Part shown: piece after piece, positions 40,414 through 50,128 of the stretch
How positions within the stretch are numbered: the stretch's first letter is position 1
How the letters are laid out: each line of letters opens with the position of its first letter
Assembly (NCBI GenBank): GCA_034436355.1
Contig: DAOTVQ010000002.1
Location: 62,001-126,000, forward strand
DNA from: CP2-2F sp034436355
Lineage (GTDB): Bacteria > Chloroflexota > Anaerolineae > Aggregatilineales > UBA2796
DNA: 64,000 nucleotides
Reading direction: 5' to 3'
Made by a program: the position numbers and the translations under genes
The notes under the pieces: generated by a model
Databases searched by the model: none
What the model was told of the DNA's origin: nothing
The model's input: only the letters and a program-made list of their open reading frames with translations

Positions 40414-41904
40414 ATGTACATTCTTGCCCTTGATCAAGGTACAACTAGTTCACGCGCCATCGTCTTCGACCACAACGGGAAGATCGTCGGTGTGGCGCAG
40501 AAAGAATACCCACAAATTTACCCGCAGCCGGGCTGGGTGGAACACAATCCTGCTGATATTTGGAGTACGCAGCTTGGCGTTGCCGGTGAAGCGTTGGCGC
40601 GTGCCAACATCAGCCCGCGTGACGTGGCAGGCATTGGCATCACCAACCAACGTGAGACAACTATCATCTGGGAGCGTGCCACAGGCAAACCTATTCACAA
40701 TGCGATTGTTTGGCAGTGCAGGCGCACGGCGGCGCGCTGCGCCCAGCTGCGCGCTGAGGGCTTTGCCGAGACGGTGCGCGCCAAAACAGGACTCGTCCTC
40801 GATCCGTATTTCAGCGGCACAAAAGTAGAATGGCTGTTGGATAATGTGCCGAATGCCCGCCAACGCGCTGAAAATGGCGAACTTGCCTTCGGCACAGTGG
40901 ATACTTGGCTGCTCTGGAACCTAAGCGGCGGCAAGATTCACGCCACCGATGTCAGCAACGCCAGCCGCACGCTGCTCTACAACATCCACACCCAAACATG
41001 GGATGATGAACTGCTGGCGCGCTTGAACGTTCCACGCGCACTGCTGCCCGCTGTGCTGCCTTCTAGCGCACACTACGGCGAGACGGACGCAAATATCTTC
41101 GGCGCGGCGGTGCCAATTGGCGGCGTAGCAGGCGATCAGCAGGCTGCCACCTTTGGGCAAGCCTGTTATAAGGTTGGCAGCGTGAAAAACACCTATGGCA
41201 CGGGCTGCTTCATGCTGATGAACACTGGCGAACGCGTTGTGGACTCACACGGCGGCTTGCTGACCACAATCGCCTGGCGCCTTGGCGATCAACCGACGAT
41301 CTATGCGTTGGAGGGCAGCGTTTTTGTGGCAGGTGCGGCGGTACAGTGGCTGCGCGATGAGATGCAGCTCATTCGCAGTGCAGCCGAGTCTGAGGCGGTG
41401 GCAGCCAGCGTGCCTGATAACGGCGGCGTATATGTAGTACCTGCCTTTGCAGGGCTAGGCGCGCCATATTGGGATAGTTTCGCACGTGGCACGATTGTTG
41501 GGCTAACACGCGGCAGCAATCGGGCGCATATTGTGCGCGCCACGCTCGAATCAATTGCCTTCCAAACGCGGGATGTGGTCGAGGTCATGATCCGTGATGC
41601 GGGCTTGCAGCTGGAGACGCTGCGCGTAGACGGCGGTGCTGTGGCAAACGATTGGCTGATGCAGTTTCAGGCAGATATCCTCGGTGTTTCGGTGGTGCGC
41701 CCCGCCGTCACAGAGACGACAGCACTCGGCGCGGCGTATTTGGCAGGGCTGGCGGTCAAATTTTGGGAGTCATCAGAGCAAATTGCGGCGCAGTGGTCAG
41801 CCGAAAAGACCTTCACACCGCGTATGTCCGCCGATGAGCGCAATACACACTACAGTGGTTGGCAGCGCGCCGTCGAGCGCGCCAAAGCGTGGATCAGCGC
41901 GTAG
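40414..41904 (+). CDS. glpK: Glycerol kinase
   Basis: A 496-residue FGGY-family kinase that phosphorylates glycerol with ATP to give glycerol-3-phosphate for lipid synthesis or catabolism. It has the N-terminal phosphate loop (LALDQGTTSSRAIVFD), GITNQRETTIIWERATGKPI, the substrate region FSGTKVEWLLDN and the C-terminal ATP-binding segment (LRVDGGAVANDWLMQFQADI). Length and motifs are standard. AGGAG lies 6-7 bases before the ATG. No glycerol facilitator or dehydrogenase gene is adjacent. Confidence 0.97.
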   Translation: MYILALDQGTTSSRAIVFDHNGKIVGVAQKEYPQIYPQPGWVEHNPADIWSTQLGVAGEALARANISPRDVAGIGITNQRETTIIWERATGKPIHNAIVWQCRRTAARCAQLRAEGFAETVRAKTGLVLDPYFSGTKVEWLLDNVPNARQRAENGELAFGTVDTWLLWNLSGGKIHATDVSNASRTLLYNIHTQTWDDELLARLNVPRALLPAVLPSSAHYGETDANIFGAAVPIGGVAGDQQAATFGQACYKVGSVKNTYGTGCFMLMNTGERVVDSHGGLLTTIAWRLGDQPTIYALEGSVFVAGAAVQWLRDEMQLIRSAAESEAVAASVPDNGGVYVVPAFAGLGAPYWDSFARGTIVGLTRGSNRAHIVRATLESIAFQTRDVVEVMIRDAGLQLETLRVDGGAVANDWLMQFQADILGVSVVRPAVTETTALGAAYLAGLAVKFWESSEQIAAQWSAEKTFTPRMSADERNTHYSGWQRAVERAKAWISA

Positions 41905-41907
41905 GCT

Positions 41908-42987
41908 GTGCGCGTCCTGATCTTAGGCGATACCTTTGCCGAGTCAGCGCAGCGGCTGGCGCTGGAGCGCTTGCTGCCGCTGCTCGATCCAGCGCGCATT
42001 CAGGCGGTCGTGGCTGCCTTGCGAGCCGCAGCCGATGGCAAGCTGATTGATAGCGGGCTTGGCGCACAGCGCATCACGGCGGTTGGCGCCGTGGGACGTT
42101 TGCTTAACCTGCTGCGTAGTTTGCAGATCGAACTGCTGCACATTGTTGAGCCAGCCGCCGCACTGGTCGGCATTTTGGCTGCACGCCGTGCCGATCTGCC
42201 CGTCTCAATCGTCTGCGAGAGGGCGGTGCGGCGCAGGGAACTAACGCCGTTCGCCTACTTGCTGCGCCAGCGGCAGTGGCGGCTTTTGGCACAGCACACA
42301 CAGCGCATCCTGACGCCTTCCGAATTGGTGAAGCGCGATTTGATCGCATTGGCAAATGTGCCGCCAGAGAAAATAGGCGTTGTGTACGCTGCCTATCCGC
42401 CACCTGTTGAAGCACCGTCAGATCGGGCTGCTTTGGGCTTAGAAGGCGGCAAAAATATCGGGCTGATCTTGCCTGCTGCCTATGATAGCGGCTATCTACA
42501 GGCAATTGATGTTCTGGAACGTCTGCTACAGCGCCAGCTTGATGTGCATTTGGTGGTAATTGGTGATGGCGCAACCTTTCAGGCATTGCGGCAAGCCACA
42601 ACACGCCATGCCTTGCCAATTCGTTGGTTTCCTAACCGTGCAGAAGTCTATGACATTTTGGCAGCTTGCGATGCTGTGCTAGATTGCACCCTTCATGAGG
42701 CATTACCCGAAGGGCTGACCGCAGCGATGTTAGCGGGCAAGGCGATTGTTGCGCCGCGCCAAGCGGGCATTACTGAGGTGCTGGAGCCAAACGTTGCCGC
42801 GCTGATCGTAACGCCGAGCGATATAAGCGATATGGCGTTGCAAATGAGCCGTCTGTTACAATATGACTCGTTGGCAGAGCGTCTGGGGCGCAATGCTCAT
42901 AAGCGCGGCATGGAGCGCTTCTCGCCAGAGGCGCACAGCCATGCCATGATCGAGTTTTTTGAAGCAGCCATTTACAGCCTACGATGA
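41908..42987 (+). CDS. Glycosyltransferase family 4-like protein
   Basis: A 359-residue GT-B-type glycosyltransferase. The N-terminal half is diverged but keeps a Rossmann start (RVLILGDTFAES). The C-terminal half has the phosphate-binding strand and the EX7E-type region (LDCTLHEALPEGLTAAMLAG), then VAPRQAGITEVLEP. Donor and acceptor are unknown. The GTG start is 3 bases after the glpK stop. The stop overlaps menA by 4 bases, so glpK, this gene and menA appear to be one operon. Confidence 0.8.
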   Translation: MRVLILGDTFAESAQRLALERLLPLLDPARIQAVVAALRAAADGKLIDSGLGAQRITAVGAVGRLLNLLRSLQIELLHIVEPAAALVGILAARRADLPVSIVCERAVRRRELTPFAYLLRQRQWRLLAQHTQRILTPSELVKRDLIALANVPPEKIGVVYAAYPPPVEAPSDRAALGLEGGKNIGLILPAAYDSGYLQAIDVLERLLQRQLDVHLVVIGDGATFQALRQATTRHALPIRWFPNRAEVYDILAACDAVLDCTLHEALPEGLTAAMLAGKAIVAPRQAGITEVLEPNVAALIVTPSDISDMALQMSRLLQYDSLAERLGRNAHKRGMERFSPEAHSHAMIEFFEAAIYSLR

Positions 42988-43949
42988 ACAAACGCAAAGC
43001 ACGTGAACGCACCAAACGAGCGCCTGCTCGCCCACTCATAGAGCGCTTGCCCGCGCCGCTTCGCCCGTGGTATCAGGCGGCGCGTCCGCGCAGCTTGCCG
43101 GCAACCTATGCCGCGCTGCTCGTTGGCGGTGCAGTCGCGCTCAACGATGGCATTTTTGAGCCACTGCGCTTTCTGCTGGCGCTGATTGGTGCGCTGCTGC
43201 TGCAAATTGCCTCCAACTTTGTGAATGAGTATGTTGATCATCAACGCGGCGCGGATGCCCTGAAAGTTGCAGGTATGGGCATGGTGCTGAGCGAAGGCAA
43301 ATTGAGCGCGCAGCAGGTTTTGATCGGCGCTGTGGCGACGACGGTTGGCGGCGCGCTGATCGGCTTGATCTTGGTGGCGCTCTCTGGCACAACGCTGCTC
43401 TTTGTGGGCATGGTCGGCGTGGCAGCGGTGGTGCTGTATACGGCGGGACCGCTGCCGCTTTCGCATATCGGGTTGGGCGAAGTGACAGCCTTCCTGTGCT
43501 TTGGTCCGCTGATGACCTTTGGCACATACTACGCGATCAGTGGGCAAGATAACCTGCAAGCGCTCTTGGCAGGTGTGCCGCTTGGCTTCACGGTAGCGGC
43601 AATCCTGCACGCCAACAACATGCGCGATATTGAGGCAGATCGGGCGGTGAACAAACGCACCTTAGCTGTGCGGTTTGGCTTGAAGGGCGCTTTTATCGAG
43701 TTCAACATCTTGATCTACGGCGCGTATGTGGCTTCAGCAGCGCTGATCATAGCAGGGGCGATGCCGCTGCCAACGCTGCTGGTGTTCGTCACCTTGTGGG
43801 AGGCGGTGTGGTTGGTGCGCGTTACGACACGCAGCAAGGATGCACAGGCATTGCATCGGGCGCAGGGGCGCACAGCGCGGTTGCATTGGTGGCTGGGCTT
43901 GGTGCTGGCAGCGGGGTGGTTGGTTGCGGCGGCATTGGGTGTGCAGTAG
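42984..43949 (+). CDS. menA: 1,4-dihydroxy-2-naphthoate polyprenyltransferase
   Basis: A 321-residue UbiA-superfamily membrane prenyltransferase that joins a polyprenyl chain to dihydroxynaphthoate in menaquinone synthesis. It has about eight helices and the two Asp-rich motifs: NFVNEYVDHQRGAD and NNMRDIEADRAVNKRTLAV. These details and the length point to MenA and not to other UbiA members. Menaquinone would be the electron acceptor of the complex I encoded at the start of the window. The start is an ATGA overlap with the preceding gene. Confidence 0.93.
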   Translation: MNKRKARERTKRAPARPLIERLPAPLRPWYQAARPRSLPATYAALLVGGAVALNDGIFEPLRFLLALIGALLLQIASNFVNEYVDHQRGADALKVAGMGMVLSEGKLSAQQVLIGAVATTVGGALIGLILVALSGTTLLFVGMVGVAAVVLYTAGPLPLSHIGLGEVTAFLCFGPLMTFGTYYAISGQDNLQALLAGVPLGFTVAAILHANNMRDIEADRAVNKRTLAVRFGLKGAFIEFNILIYGAYVASAALIIAGAMPLPTLLVFVTLWEAVWLVRVTTRSKDAQALHRAQGRTARLHWWLGLVLAAGWLVAAALGVQ

Positions 43950-44027
43950 CCAAAAACAACCAAGCCGGTTACAATGCTTCGCTGTCAGCATGACAATTCC
44001 TAATTGCCGCAAAAGTCATGGGGCGTT

Positions 44028-44909
44028 ATGAGCCAACTAACCGACACCTCAGGTCAATCGGATTACGGTAACTTAATAACCGACGACGCGCCACTGCTGA
44101 CCTTGCGCCCTTCAAAAGGCTGGGTCTCGCTGAAGCTGCGTGAGCTATGGCGCTTCCGCGAACTGCTCTACTTTTTAATCTGGCGCGACATCAAGGTGCG
44201 CTATAAGCAAACGGTAATCGGCGCGGCGTGGGCGATCATTCAGCCATTCATGACGATGATCGTCTTTTCGCTGTTTTTCGGGCGGTTGGCGGGCATTCCA
44301 TCAGATGGGCTGCCCTACCCGATCTTCAGCTATGCAGCGCTGGTGCCCTGGACGTTTTTCGCGGCAGGGCTTGCCAACGCTTCCAATAGTTTGGTGGGCA
44401 GCGCCAATTTGATCAAAAAAATCTACTTTCCGCGCTTGGTGATTCCGATCTCTGCCGTGCTTTCTGGCGTGGTGGACTTCTTGTTGGCGTTCGCCGTCTT
44501 GCTTCTGATGATGCTTGCCTATGGCATTGTGCCAACCATCAACGTGATTTTCTTGCCCTTTTTCCTGCTCTTGGCACTGATCACAGCACTTGGCGTTGGG
44601 CTGTGGCTTTCGGCGATGAATGTGCAGTTCAGAGACATTCGCTATGTGGTGCCATTCCTGACGCAATTCTGGCTGTTTGCCACACCGATTGCCTATCCGA
44701 GCAGTTTGATTCAAAACGAGACGCTGCGAGCGCTGTATGGCATTAATCCGATGGCGGGCGTGGTGGAAGGCTTTCGGTGGGCATTGCTTGGCACAGAGAC
44801 GGCGCCAAGCGGTATTCTCATCATTTCTTCGGTAGCGGCAGTGCTGCTGTTGGTGAGCGGTGCGTTCTATTTCCGCCGCATGGAAAAAACCTTCGCGGAT
44901 GTGGTCTAA
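44028..44909 (+). CDS. wzm: Polysaccharide ABC exporter permease (Wzm-like)
   Basis: A 293-residue ABC-2-type permease with about six membrane helices. The N-terminal amphipathic part (LWRFRELLYFLIWRDIKVRY) and QTVIGAAWAIIQPFMTMIVF are characteristic of O-antigen and teichoic-acid exporters. KKIYFPRLVIPISAVLSG and LTQFWLFATPIAYPSSLI also match. It would move lipid-linked glycans across the membrane together with the ATPase encoded at 46945. The ATG at 44028 is chosen over a TTG eight codons upstream. Confidence 0.93.
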   Translation: MSQLTDTSGQSDYGNLITDDAPLLTLRPSKGWVSLKLRELWRFRELLYFLIWRDIKVRYKQTVIGAAWAIIQPFMTMIVFSLFFGRLAGIPSDGLPYPIFSYAALVPWTFFAAGLANASNSLVGSANLIKKIYFPRLVIPISAVLSGVVDFLLAFAVLLLMMLAYGIVPTINVIFLPFFLLLALITALGVGLWLSAMNVQFRDIRYVVPFLTQFWLFATPIAYPSSLIQNETLRALYGINPMAGVVEGFRWALLGTETAPSGILIISSVAAVLLLVSGAFYFRRMEKTFADVV

Positions 44910-44921
44910 AAGGAGCAGGTG

Positions 44922-46934
44922 ATGCCTTTCACCAGTGCCTCTGTGCAGCGGCTGTGGCTGACTGTTGGGCTGTTCGTATTGGCTTTTGCCGTGCGGCTCT
45001 TGGCGGCGGAAGGTGCAGCTTATGGCGATGAACTGGCGACCATCCGCGAAGCACAAAATTTAGGCTTCAACCTTAACGGCATTGGTTTTCTAATTCTCTA
45101 CAACCCTTGGGTGTCTCTCAGCACAGATTTGCTATGGCTTCGCCTGCTGCCGATATTTTTCGGCAGTTTGAGCGTTGTCTTCTGCTACCTGTGGTTAAAG
45201 GTGTGGCGCCCTGCATCAGTGGCGGGCATCGCTTCGGGCTTGTTGGCTATTTCGCCAATAGCCATCGAATATTCGCAGCAAATTCGTTTCTACAGCTTCT
45301 TCCTCTTCTCAGCGACTTTGTTCTTCTGGCTGTACGCACTCCACACCAAAGCTATACCTGCTCAACGCTTTGTGAGCGCAATTGGGCTGGTCGGTTCTGC
45401 GCTGCTGCTGCTATCTGCTCAGATGTTAGGCGTCTTGGTTATTGCAGCGGCAGGCTTTCACTGGCTGGCAAGCAGAATGCCAAAACTATTTCGCAGCTTC
45501 GCATTCGCTTGTGTTGGCGTTCTTTTCTTCATTTCGCTGCTTGCCGTACTTAGCCCTGATTTACTGCAAATTCCCTACAGCATTACCTCCAGAATATTTG
45601 ATGGTAACGCAAATTTTGAAGGGCGTGCATTCAATTACAGCGGTCCGCGTGGATGGTCACCTATTATCGGCGTGAAACTGTTTTTCTTGGGCTATCATGG
45701 CATCTTTGGGCAATACACCTATCCGCTTGATTTATTGATTGTGTTGCCTGCTATACTCGTATTCGCAGCAATCGCCCTGCTAGGATTTTGGCAGCTCCAC
45801 AAGCGCAATCTTCCTGCCTTGCATTTCACTTTACTAAGTTTTTTCTTCGCAATATTGGTCTATATCGTCCTTGATCCACTGCTGCCCGCCCAGATCACGG
45901 CAAGTGCCAATGTGCGCCTCGTCATCTGGATTGTGCCGATCTTTTTGTGGGTCGTGGCAGAAGGCATCTATGCGCTGAAGTGGCGCAGCCTACAAATTGT
46001 GGCACTCATAGGCGTGATCGGTGTGCAACTCTACGGACTCTTTAACATGCTGACCGCCGCATGGGGAAAACCAGACCATGCGGCGGTTCTACGCGTGCTA
46101 GAACCATCTGCCGTGCAAGCAAATACGGTCATCCTTGCCGATGGTCGTTCGCACGGTTTCATAGACTTCAACTTGCGGCAACCACCTAATTTGGAGTCCG
46201 CCTGGCAGTACATTGGCAAACCAGACCTTGTTGAAAGGCTGCGTGAGCGCGGCATTCAGCGCGTTGTCATGGTCAGCGCAGATTTTCAAGACGCCAACCG
46301 CTGTCAATTTTCTGCGCTGCTGAGCCAGCTTAGCGGCACACAGCTTGAGCAAGGCTTTGTGGATTACCCTTTCTTCATCTACACTTTTGATTTGAATGAA
46401 CAGGCAACCACACAAGTACATCCCGTCTCTGCCTACCACATGCGCTATCAGGATGTAAAATTGCCGCAGCGCGGCACACCTTTACTCGGCATGTATAGCC
46501 TGCCAAACTGTCAGGCTGAGATGGCATGGCAAGCACGCCTAGCCGATCAACCTGCCGTGCGTATACAGGTTTTCTCGAATGTTGTTTCTGAACAGCGCTT
46601 GACAGATGCCGAACCAATTGCTAAATTCGTTATCATCAGTCAAAAGAATGAGCGTATCGAGTTCCCAATTATGCTTGGGCAGCATACGCAGCTATGGAAT
46701 GCTCCTCCGAACAGGTGTAGCGCGTGTGAAGCTGTTTTCCGTTGGCGTAAACGGGCTGCACTGGTAGGAACATCTGGCTACAGCGGCGCTTACGATGATT
46801 TCCAAGCGCAGGTGTGGATGACTGAATTCAGCTTACCCAACCTGACCTTTATCCGCGAACTTCGGCTGGAAGTGCTTCAGCCAAACCTTTTCTTCAACTT
46901 GTGGGGAATCTCGCTGATTGAAGAACTGCCTTAG
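44922..46934 (+). CDS. GT39/GT83-like membrane glycosyltransferase
   Basis: A 670-residue polytopic protein. The first helix is followed by GAAYGDELATIREAQNLGF, carrying the conserved Asp-Glu of GT-C enzymes. About ten helices fill the first 400 residues; the C-terminal third is soluble, with a probable metal- or disulfide-related RCSACEAVFRW segment. It probably adds sugars from a polyprenyl carrier on the outer face. AAAGGAG lies 6 bases upstream of the ATG. It is inserted between the wzm and wzt genes, which are normally adjacent. Confidence 0.8.
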   Translation: MPFTSASVQRLWLTVGLFVLAFAVRLLAAEGAAYGDELATIREAQNLGFNLNGIGFLILYNPWVSLSTDLLWLRLLPIFFGSLSVVFCYLWLKVWRPASVAGIASGLLAISPIAIEYSQQIRFYSFFLFSATLFFWLYALHTKAIPAQRFVSAIGLVGSALLLLSAQMLGVLVIAAAGFHWLASRMPKLFRSFAFACVGVLFFISLLAVLSPDLLQIPYSITSRIFDGNANFEGRAFNYSGPRGWSPIIGVKLFFLGYHGIFGQYTYPLDLLIVLPAILVFAAIALLGFWQLHKRNLPALHFTLLSFFFAILVYIVLDPLLPAQITASANVRLVIWIVPIFLWVVAEGIYALKWRSLQIVALIGVIGVQLYGLFNMLTAAWGKPDHAAVLRVLEPSAVQANTVILADGRSHGFIDFNLRQPPNLESAWQYIGKPDLVERLRERGIQRVVMVSADFQDANRCQFSALLSQLSGTQLEQGFVDYPFFIYTFDLNEQATTQVHPVSAYHMRYQDVKLPQRGTPLLGMYSLPNCQAEMAWQARLADQPAVRIQVFSNVVSEQRLTDAEPIAKFVIISQKNERIEFPIMLGQHTQLWNAPPNRCSACEAVFRWRKRAALVGTSGYSGAYDDFQAQVWMTEFSLPNLTFIRELRLEVLQPNLFFNLWGISLIEELP

Positions 46935-46944
46935 AGGATGACAG

Positions 46945-48267
46945 ATGGGCGATATTGCGCTGCGCGTTGAGGGACTAGGCAAACAATACCGCATCGGCAA
47001 AGCGGAGGCAGCCTACCGTACCTTCCGCGATGTGTTAGCAGATACCCTCAGCGCACCGTTTCGGCGTGCGGTGGGCTTGCTGCGCGGCAATGCTGCTGCT
47101 GCCAATAACCTGAGTGAGACCATCTGGGCGTTGAAAGATGTTTCATTCGAGGTAAAAAAAGGCGAGGTGGTCGGCATCATTGGGCGGAACGGCGCGGGTA
47201 AAAGCACCTTGCTCAAAATCCTCTCTTCCATCACCGAACCAACCACGGGCGAGGTGAAGCTCTATGGGCGGGTCGGCGCATTGCTGGAAGTTGGTACAGG
47301 CTTTCACCCTGAGCTGACAGGGCGCGAGAATATCTACCTCAACGGCGCGATCTTGGGCATGAGCCGTGCCGAGATCAAGCGCAAATTCGATGAGATTGTT
47401 GCCTTCGCAGAGGTGGAGAAGTTCATTGATACACCCGTCAAGCATTATTCCAGTGGGATGGGCTTGCGCTTGGGTTTCGCGGTTGCCGCGCACCTTGAGC
47501 CTGAAATTCTAATTGTGGATGAAGTGCTGGCAGTGGGCGATGCGGCGTTCCAGAAGAAGTGTCTGGGCAAGATGGGCGAGGTGGCGGGCGAGGGGCGCAC
47601 CGTGCTGTTCGTGAGTCATAACATGGCGGCGGTGCAGAGCTTGTGTGAGCGGGGGATTGTGCTTAGTGCTGGTCAACTCGTTGTTGATGGTGCGGTGAGC
47701 AATGCCATTTCGACCTATTTGGCAACGATGACTAGCATCTCCACTGAAAGAGTCTGGGACTCTCCAGAGGAAGCACCCGGTTGTCCTGAGGTGAAGCTCC
47801 ATCGCATTAGCGTGCGTCCTGCAGATGGTACACCGCACGACCCGATCCATACTGACAGCGAGGTTATTCTTGAGTTCCTCTATTGGAATTTTGTGCCAGA
47901 CTTGATACTCAACCTTAGCCTACATGTTTACAACGAGCATGGCATCCTAGCATTCAACACATTTCCAATCCTTGAAACGGTCTGGAATGGCAAGCCCTTT
48001 CCTCAAGGTTTGTTTCGAAGCACTTGCCGCATTCAAGGAAACTTACTGAACGATGGGCAATACCGCATTCAGTTGTTATTTGTTAGAGAGCAGGCTTACC
48101 ACCTATTTGGAATGGACGATGCTATTGTCTTTGAGGTGTTGGAATCTGAGTGGCGTGCCAAGATGATATCTTGGCACGGCAAGTGGCAAGGTGTAGTTCG
48201 CCCAATCTTAGACTGGACAACAGAACTGGTGTCGGCTGAAGTTGGGTTGGATAAACAGACTGTGTGA
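46945..48267 (+). CDS. wzt: Polysaccharide ABC exporter ATPase with carbohydrate-binding C-terminal domain (Wzt-like)
   Basis: A 440-residue ATPase. NBD motifs are IIGRNGAGKSTLLKILSSI (Walker A), YSSGMGLRLGFAVA (signature), EILIVDEVLAVGD (Walker B) and LFVSHNM (His loop). Residues ~275-410 form a Wzt-C-like beta sandwich (DSEVILEFLYWNFVPDLILN), which in known systems recognises the finished glycan and sets export specificity. The coding composition becomes more AT-rich from about base 47740, at the NBD/C-domain junction, suggesting that the specificity domain was exchanged. It works with the Wzm-like permease. Confidence 0.94.
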   Translation: MGDIALRVEGLGKQYRIGKAEAAYRTFRDVLADTLSAPFRRAVGLLRGNAAAANNLSETIWALKDVSFEVKKGEVVGIIGRNGAGKSTLLKILSSITEPTTGEVKLYGRVGALLEVGTGFHPELTGRENIYLNGAILGMSRAEIKRKFDEIVAFAEVEKFIDTPVKHYSSGMGLRLGFAVAAHLEPEILIVDEVLAVGDAAFQKKCLGKMGEVAGEGRTVLFVSHNMAAVQSLCERGIVLSAGQLVVDGAVSNAISTYLATMTSISTERVWDSPEEAPGCPEVKLHRISVRPADGTPHDPIHTDSEVILEFLYWNFVPDLILNLSLHVYNEHGILAFNTFPILETVWNGKPFPQGLFRSTCRIQGNLLNDGQYRIQLLFVREQAYHLFGMDDAIVFEVLESEWRAKMISWHGKWQGVVRPILDWTTELVSAEVGLDKQTV

Positions 48268-48282
48268 GAGCGTATTGTGTAG

Positions 48283-48945
48283 ATGCAAGTCGTAATCCTC
48301 GGTGCAGGCGGTGGCTCGCGGGATGTCTTGGACATTTTCGACGCGCAACATGAGGTAGATTCGCGCTTGAATGTGCTTGGATTCATCGTTGACCCGCAAT
48401 TTGCCAAGCACGGTCATCTTGTGAATGATCGCCCGATTCTAGGTGGCTTTGAGTGGCTTGCCGCGCACATTGAGGAAGTGCAGGTTATTTGCGGTGTTGG
48501 CGATCCTGCCCTACGTGCCAAACTCATACAGCGCGCAGCGGCACTGGGCGCACGTTTTTGCAGCGTTGTACACCCAAGTGTCATCCGTACACCTTACGTG
48601 ACCATAGGGCACGGCGTTTCAGTGGGAGCAGGAACAATTATCACCAATCAGGTCGTCATTGGAGATCACGTGCAGGTCAATATAGCGTGTTCTTTGTCGC
48701 ATGATGTGCATATTGAGCAATTTGCCACGCTTTCGCCTGGTGTTCGGTTGGCTGGAAACGTGATGATTCAGACAGGCTGCTTTATCGGCATGGGCGCAAA
48801 CATTATAGAGAAAATCACTGTAGGCGCATGGTCAATTATTGGTGCGGGAAGTACAATCGTAAGCGACGTGCCGCCCAACACGACTGTAGTTGGTGTACCG
48901 GGCAAAGTGATCAAGACGAGACCTGAGGGTTGGCATGAAAACTGA
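48283..48945 (+). CDS. NeuD/PglD-type sugar O/N-acyltransferase
   Basis: A 220-residue acyltransferase. The N-terminal Rossmann-like domain (MQVVILGAGGGSRDVLDIFD) binds the sugar nucleotide, and the C-terminal half is a left-handed beta helix built of hexapeptide repeats. The likely catalytic His lies in CSLSHDVHIEQFATLSPGV. It would acylate an amino sugar such as a nucleotide-linked 4-amino-dideoxyhexose. The aminotransferase gene overlaps its end by 11 bases, the expected partner for making that amino sugar. Confidence 0.92.
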   Translation: MQVVILGAGGGSRDVLDIFDAQHEVDSRLNVLGFIVDPQFAKHGHLVNDRPILGGFEWLAAHIEEVQVICGVGDPALRAKLIQRAAALGARFCSVVHPSVIRTPYVTIGHGVSVGAGTIITNQVVIGDHVQVNIACSLSHDVHIEQFATLSPGVRLAGNVMIQTGCFIGMGANIIEKITVGAWSIIGAGSTIVSDVPPNTTVVGVPGKVIKTRPEGWHEN

Positions 48946-50128
48946 ATCGAAAATGCTGGCAATTTTGGGCGGCACACCAGCCTTTGCTGAACCGCTCCAC
49001 GTTGGGCGACCCAATATAGGAGATCGCCAGCGCTTGCTAACACGCATCGAAGATATGCTTGATCGGCGATGGTTTACCAATAACGGTCCGTATGTTAAGG
49101 AGTTTGAGCGGCGTATTGCTGAATATGTGGGTGTGAAGCATTGTGTCGCAATGTGTAATGCCACCATTGCCCTTGAAATTGCCATCCGTGCGGCAGGTTT
49201 ACGTGGTGAAGTCATTGTGCCGTCATTTACCTTTATTGCTACGGCGCACGCACTCCAATGGCAAGAAATCACACCCGTTTTCTGTGACGTGGCGCCGGGC
49301 AGCCATCATCTTGATCCTGCACAAGTGGAGCGGATGATCACGCCACGCACCACGGGCATCATCGGTGTGCATGTATGGGGCGCACCGTGCGATATTGAGG
49401 CACTCACCGAAATTGCCCAACGGCGCGGCTTGTTTTTGATGTTTGATGCTGCTCATGCGTTTAGTTGTTCTTACAAGGGACGTTTAATCGGTGGCTTTGG
49501 CGACGCGGAAGTTTTCAGTTTCCATGCGACCAAGTTTCTGAATGCTTTTGAAGGCGGCGTTGTGACTACGAACAATGATCACCTTGCTGAGCGAATGCGC
49601 TTCATGCGAAATTTCGGTTTTGCAGGCATAGATGATGTAGACTATGTCGGCACGAATGGCAAAATGACTGAAGTGTGCGCTGCCATGGGGTTGACATCGC
49701 TGGAGAGCATTGAAGAAATTGTGGCAGTGAATAAGCGCAACTATCAAGCCTATCAGCAGTGCCTAGCTGGTTTGGATGGAATCAGGCTGTACCCATACAG
49801 CGAAGCAGAGCAATGCAATTATCAGTATGTGATCCTTGAAGTGGACGCAGCCCAGGCAGGCGTTAGCCGCGATGTGCTGGTTAAGGTGTTACATGCTGAA
49901 AACGTACTGGCACGGCGATATTTTTATCCCGGCAGCCACCAAATGGAGCCGTATCAGTCCTACTTTCCTCATGCGCGTTTGCTGCTGCCAGAGACAGAGC
50001 GCCTCACACAGCGGGTGATGTCTTTGCCGACAGGCACAGCCGTAAGCGTTCAAGATATCGTCCAGATTTGTGCAATTGTTGAAGCAGCAATTATGCAACG
50101 CGATGCCGTCTTAGAGGTGCTAAAGTGA
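48935..50128 (+). CDS. DegT/DnrJ/EryC1/StrS sugar aminotransferase
   Basis: A 397-residue PLP-dependent aminotransferase that converts a nucleotide-linked keto-sugar to an amino sugar. It has YVGVKHCVAMCNATIALEIA, VIVPSFTFIATAHAL, LMFDAAHAFSCSYKG and the PLP lysine Lys200 in VFSFHATKFLNAFEGG. With the adjacent NeuD-type acyltransferase it resembles VioA/VioB- or PglE/PglD-like pairs; the exact product cannot be told. The gene overlaps its upstream neighbour by 11 bases and its downstream neighbour by 4. Confidence 0.94.
   Translation: MKTESKMLAILGGTPAFAEPLHVGRPNIGDRQRLLTRIEDMLDRRWFTNNGPYVKEFERRIAEYVGVKHCVAMCNATIALEIAIRAAGLRGEVIVPSFTFIATAHALQWQEITPVFCDVAPGSHHLDPAQVERMITPRTTGIIGVHVWGAPCDIEALTEIAQRRGLFLMFDAAHAFSCSYKGRLIGGFGDAEVFSFHATKFLNAFEGGVVTTNNDHLAERMRFMRNFGFAGIDDVDYVGTNGKMTEVCAAMGLTSLESIEEIVAVNKRNYQAYQQCLAGLDGIRLYPYSEAEQCNYQYVILEVDAAQAGVSRDVLVKVLHAENVLARRYFYPGSHQMEPYQSYFPHARLLLPETERLTQRVMSLPTGTAVSVQDIVQICAIVEAAIMQRDAVLEVLK

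Noticed and set aside
42972..43610. Minus-strand open frame of about 212 codons over menA
   Set aside because: It lies wholly antisense to a clear menA gene, and its translation is rich in His, Arg and Gln as expected of the reverse of a GC-rich membrane-protein gene.
44301..45056. Minus-strand open frame of about 251 codons over wzm
   Set aside because: The composition (His, Gln and Arg rich) is typical of antisense to membrane protein genes; no family features.
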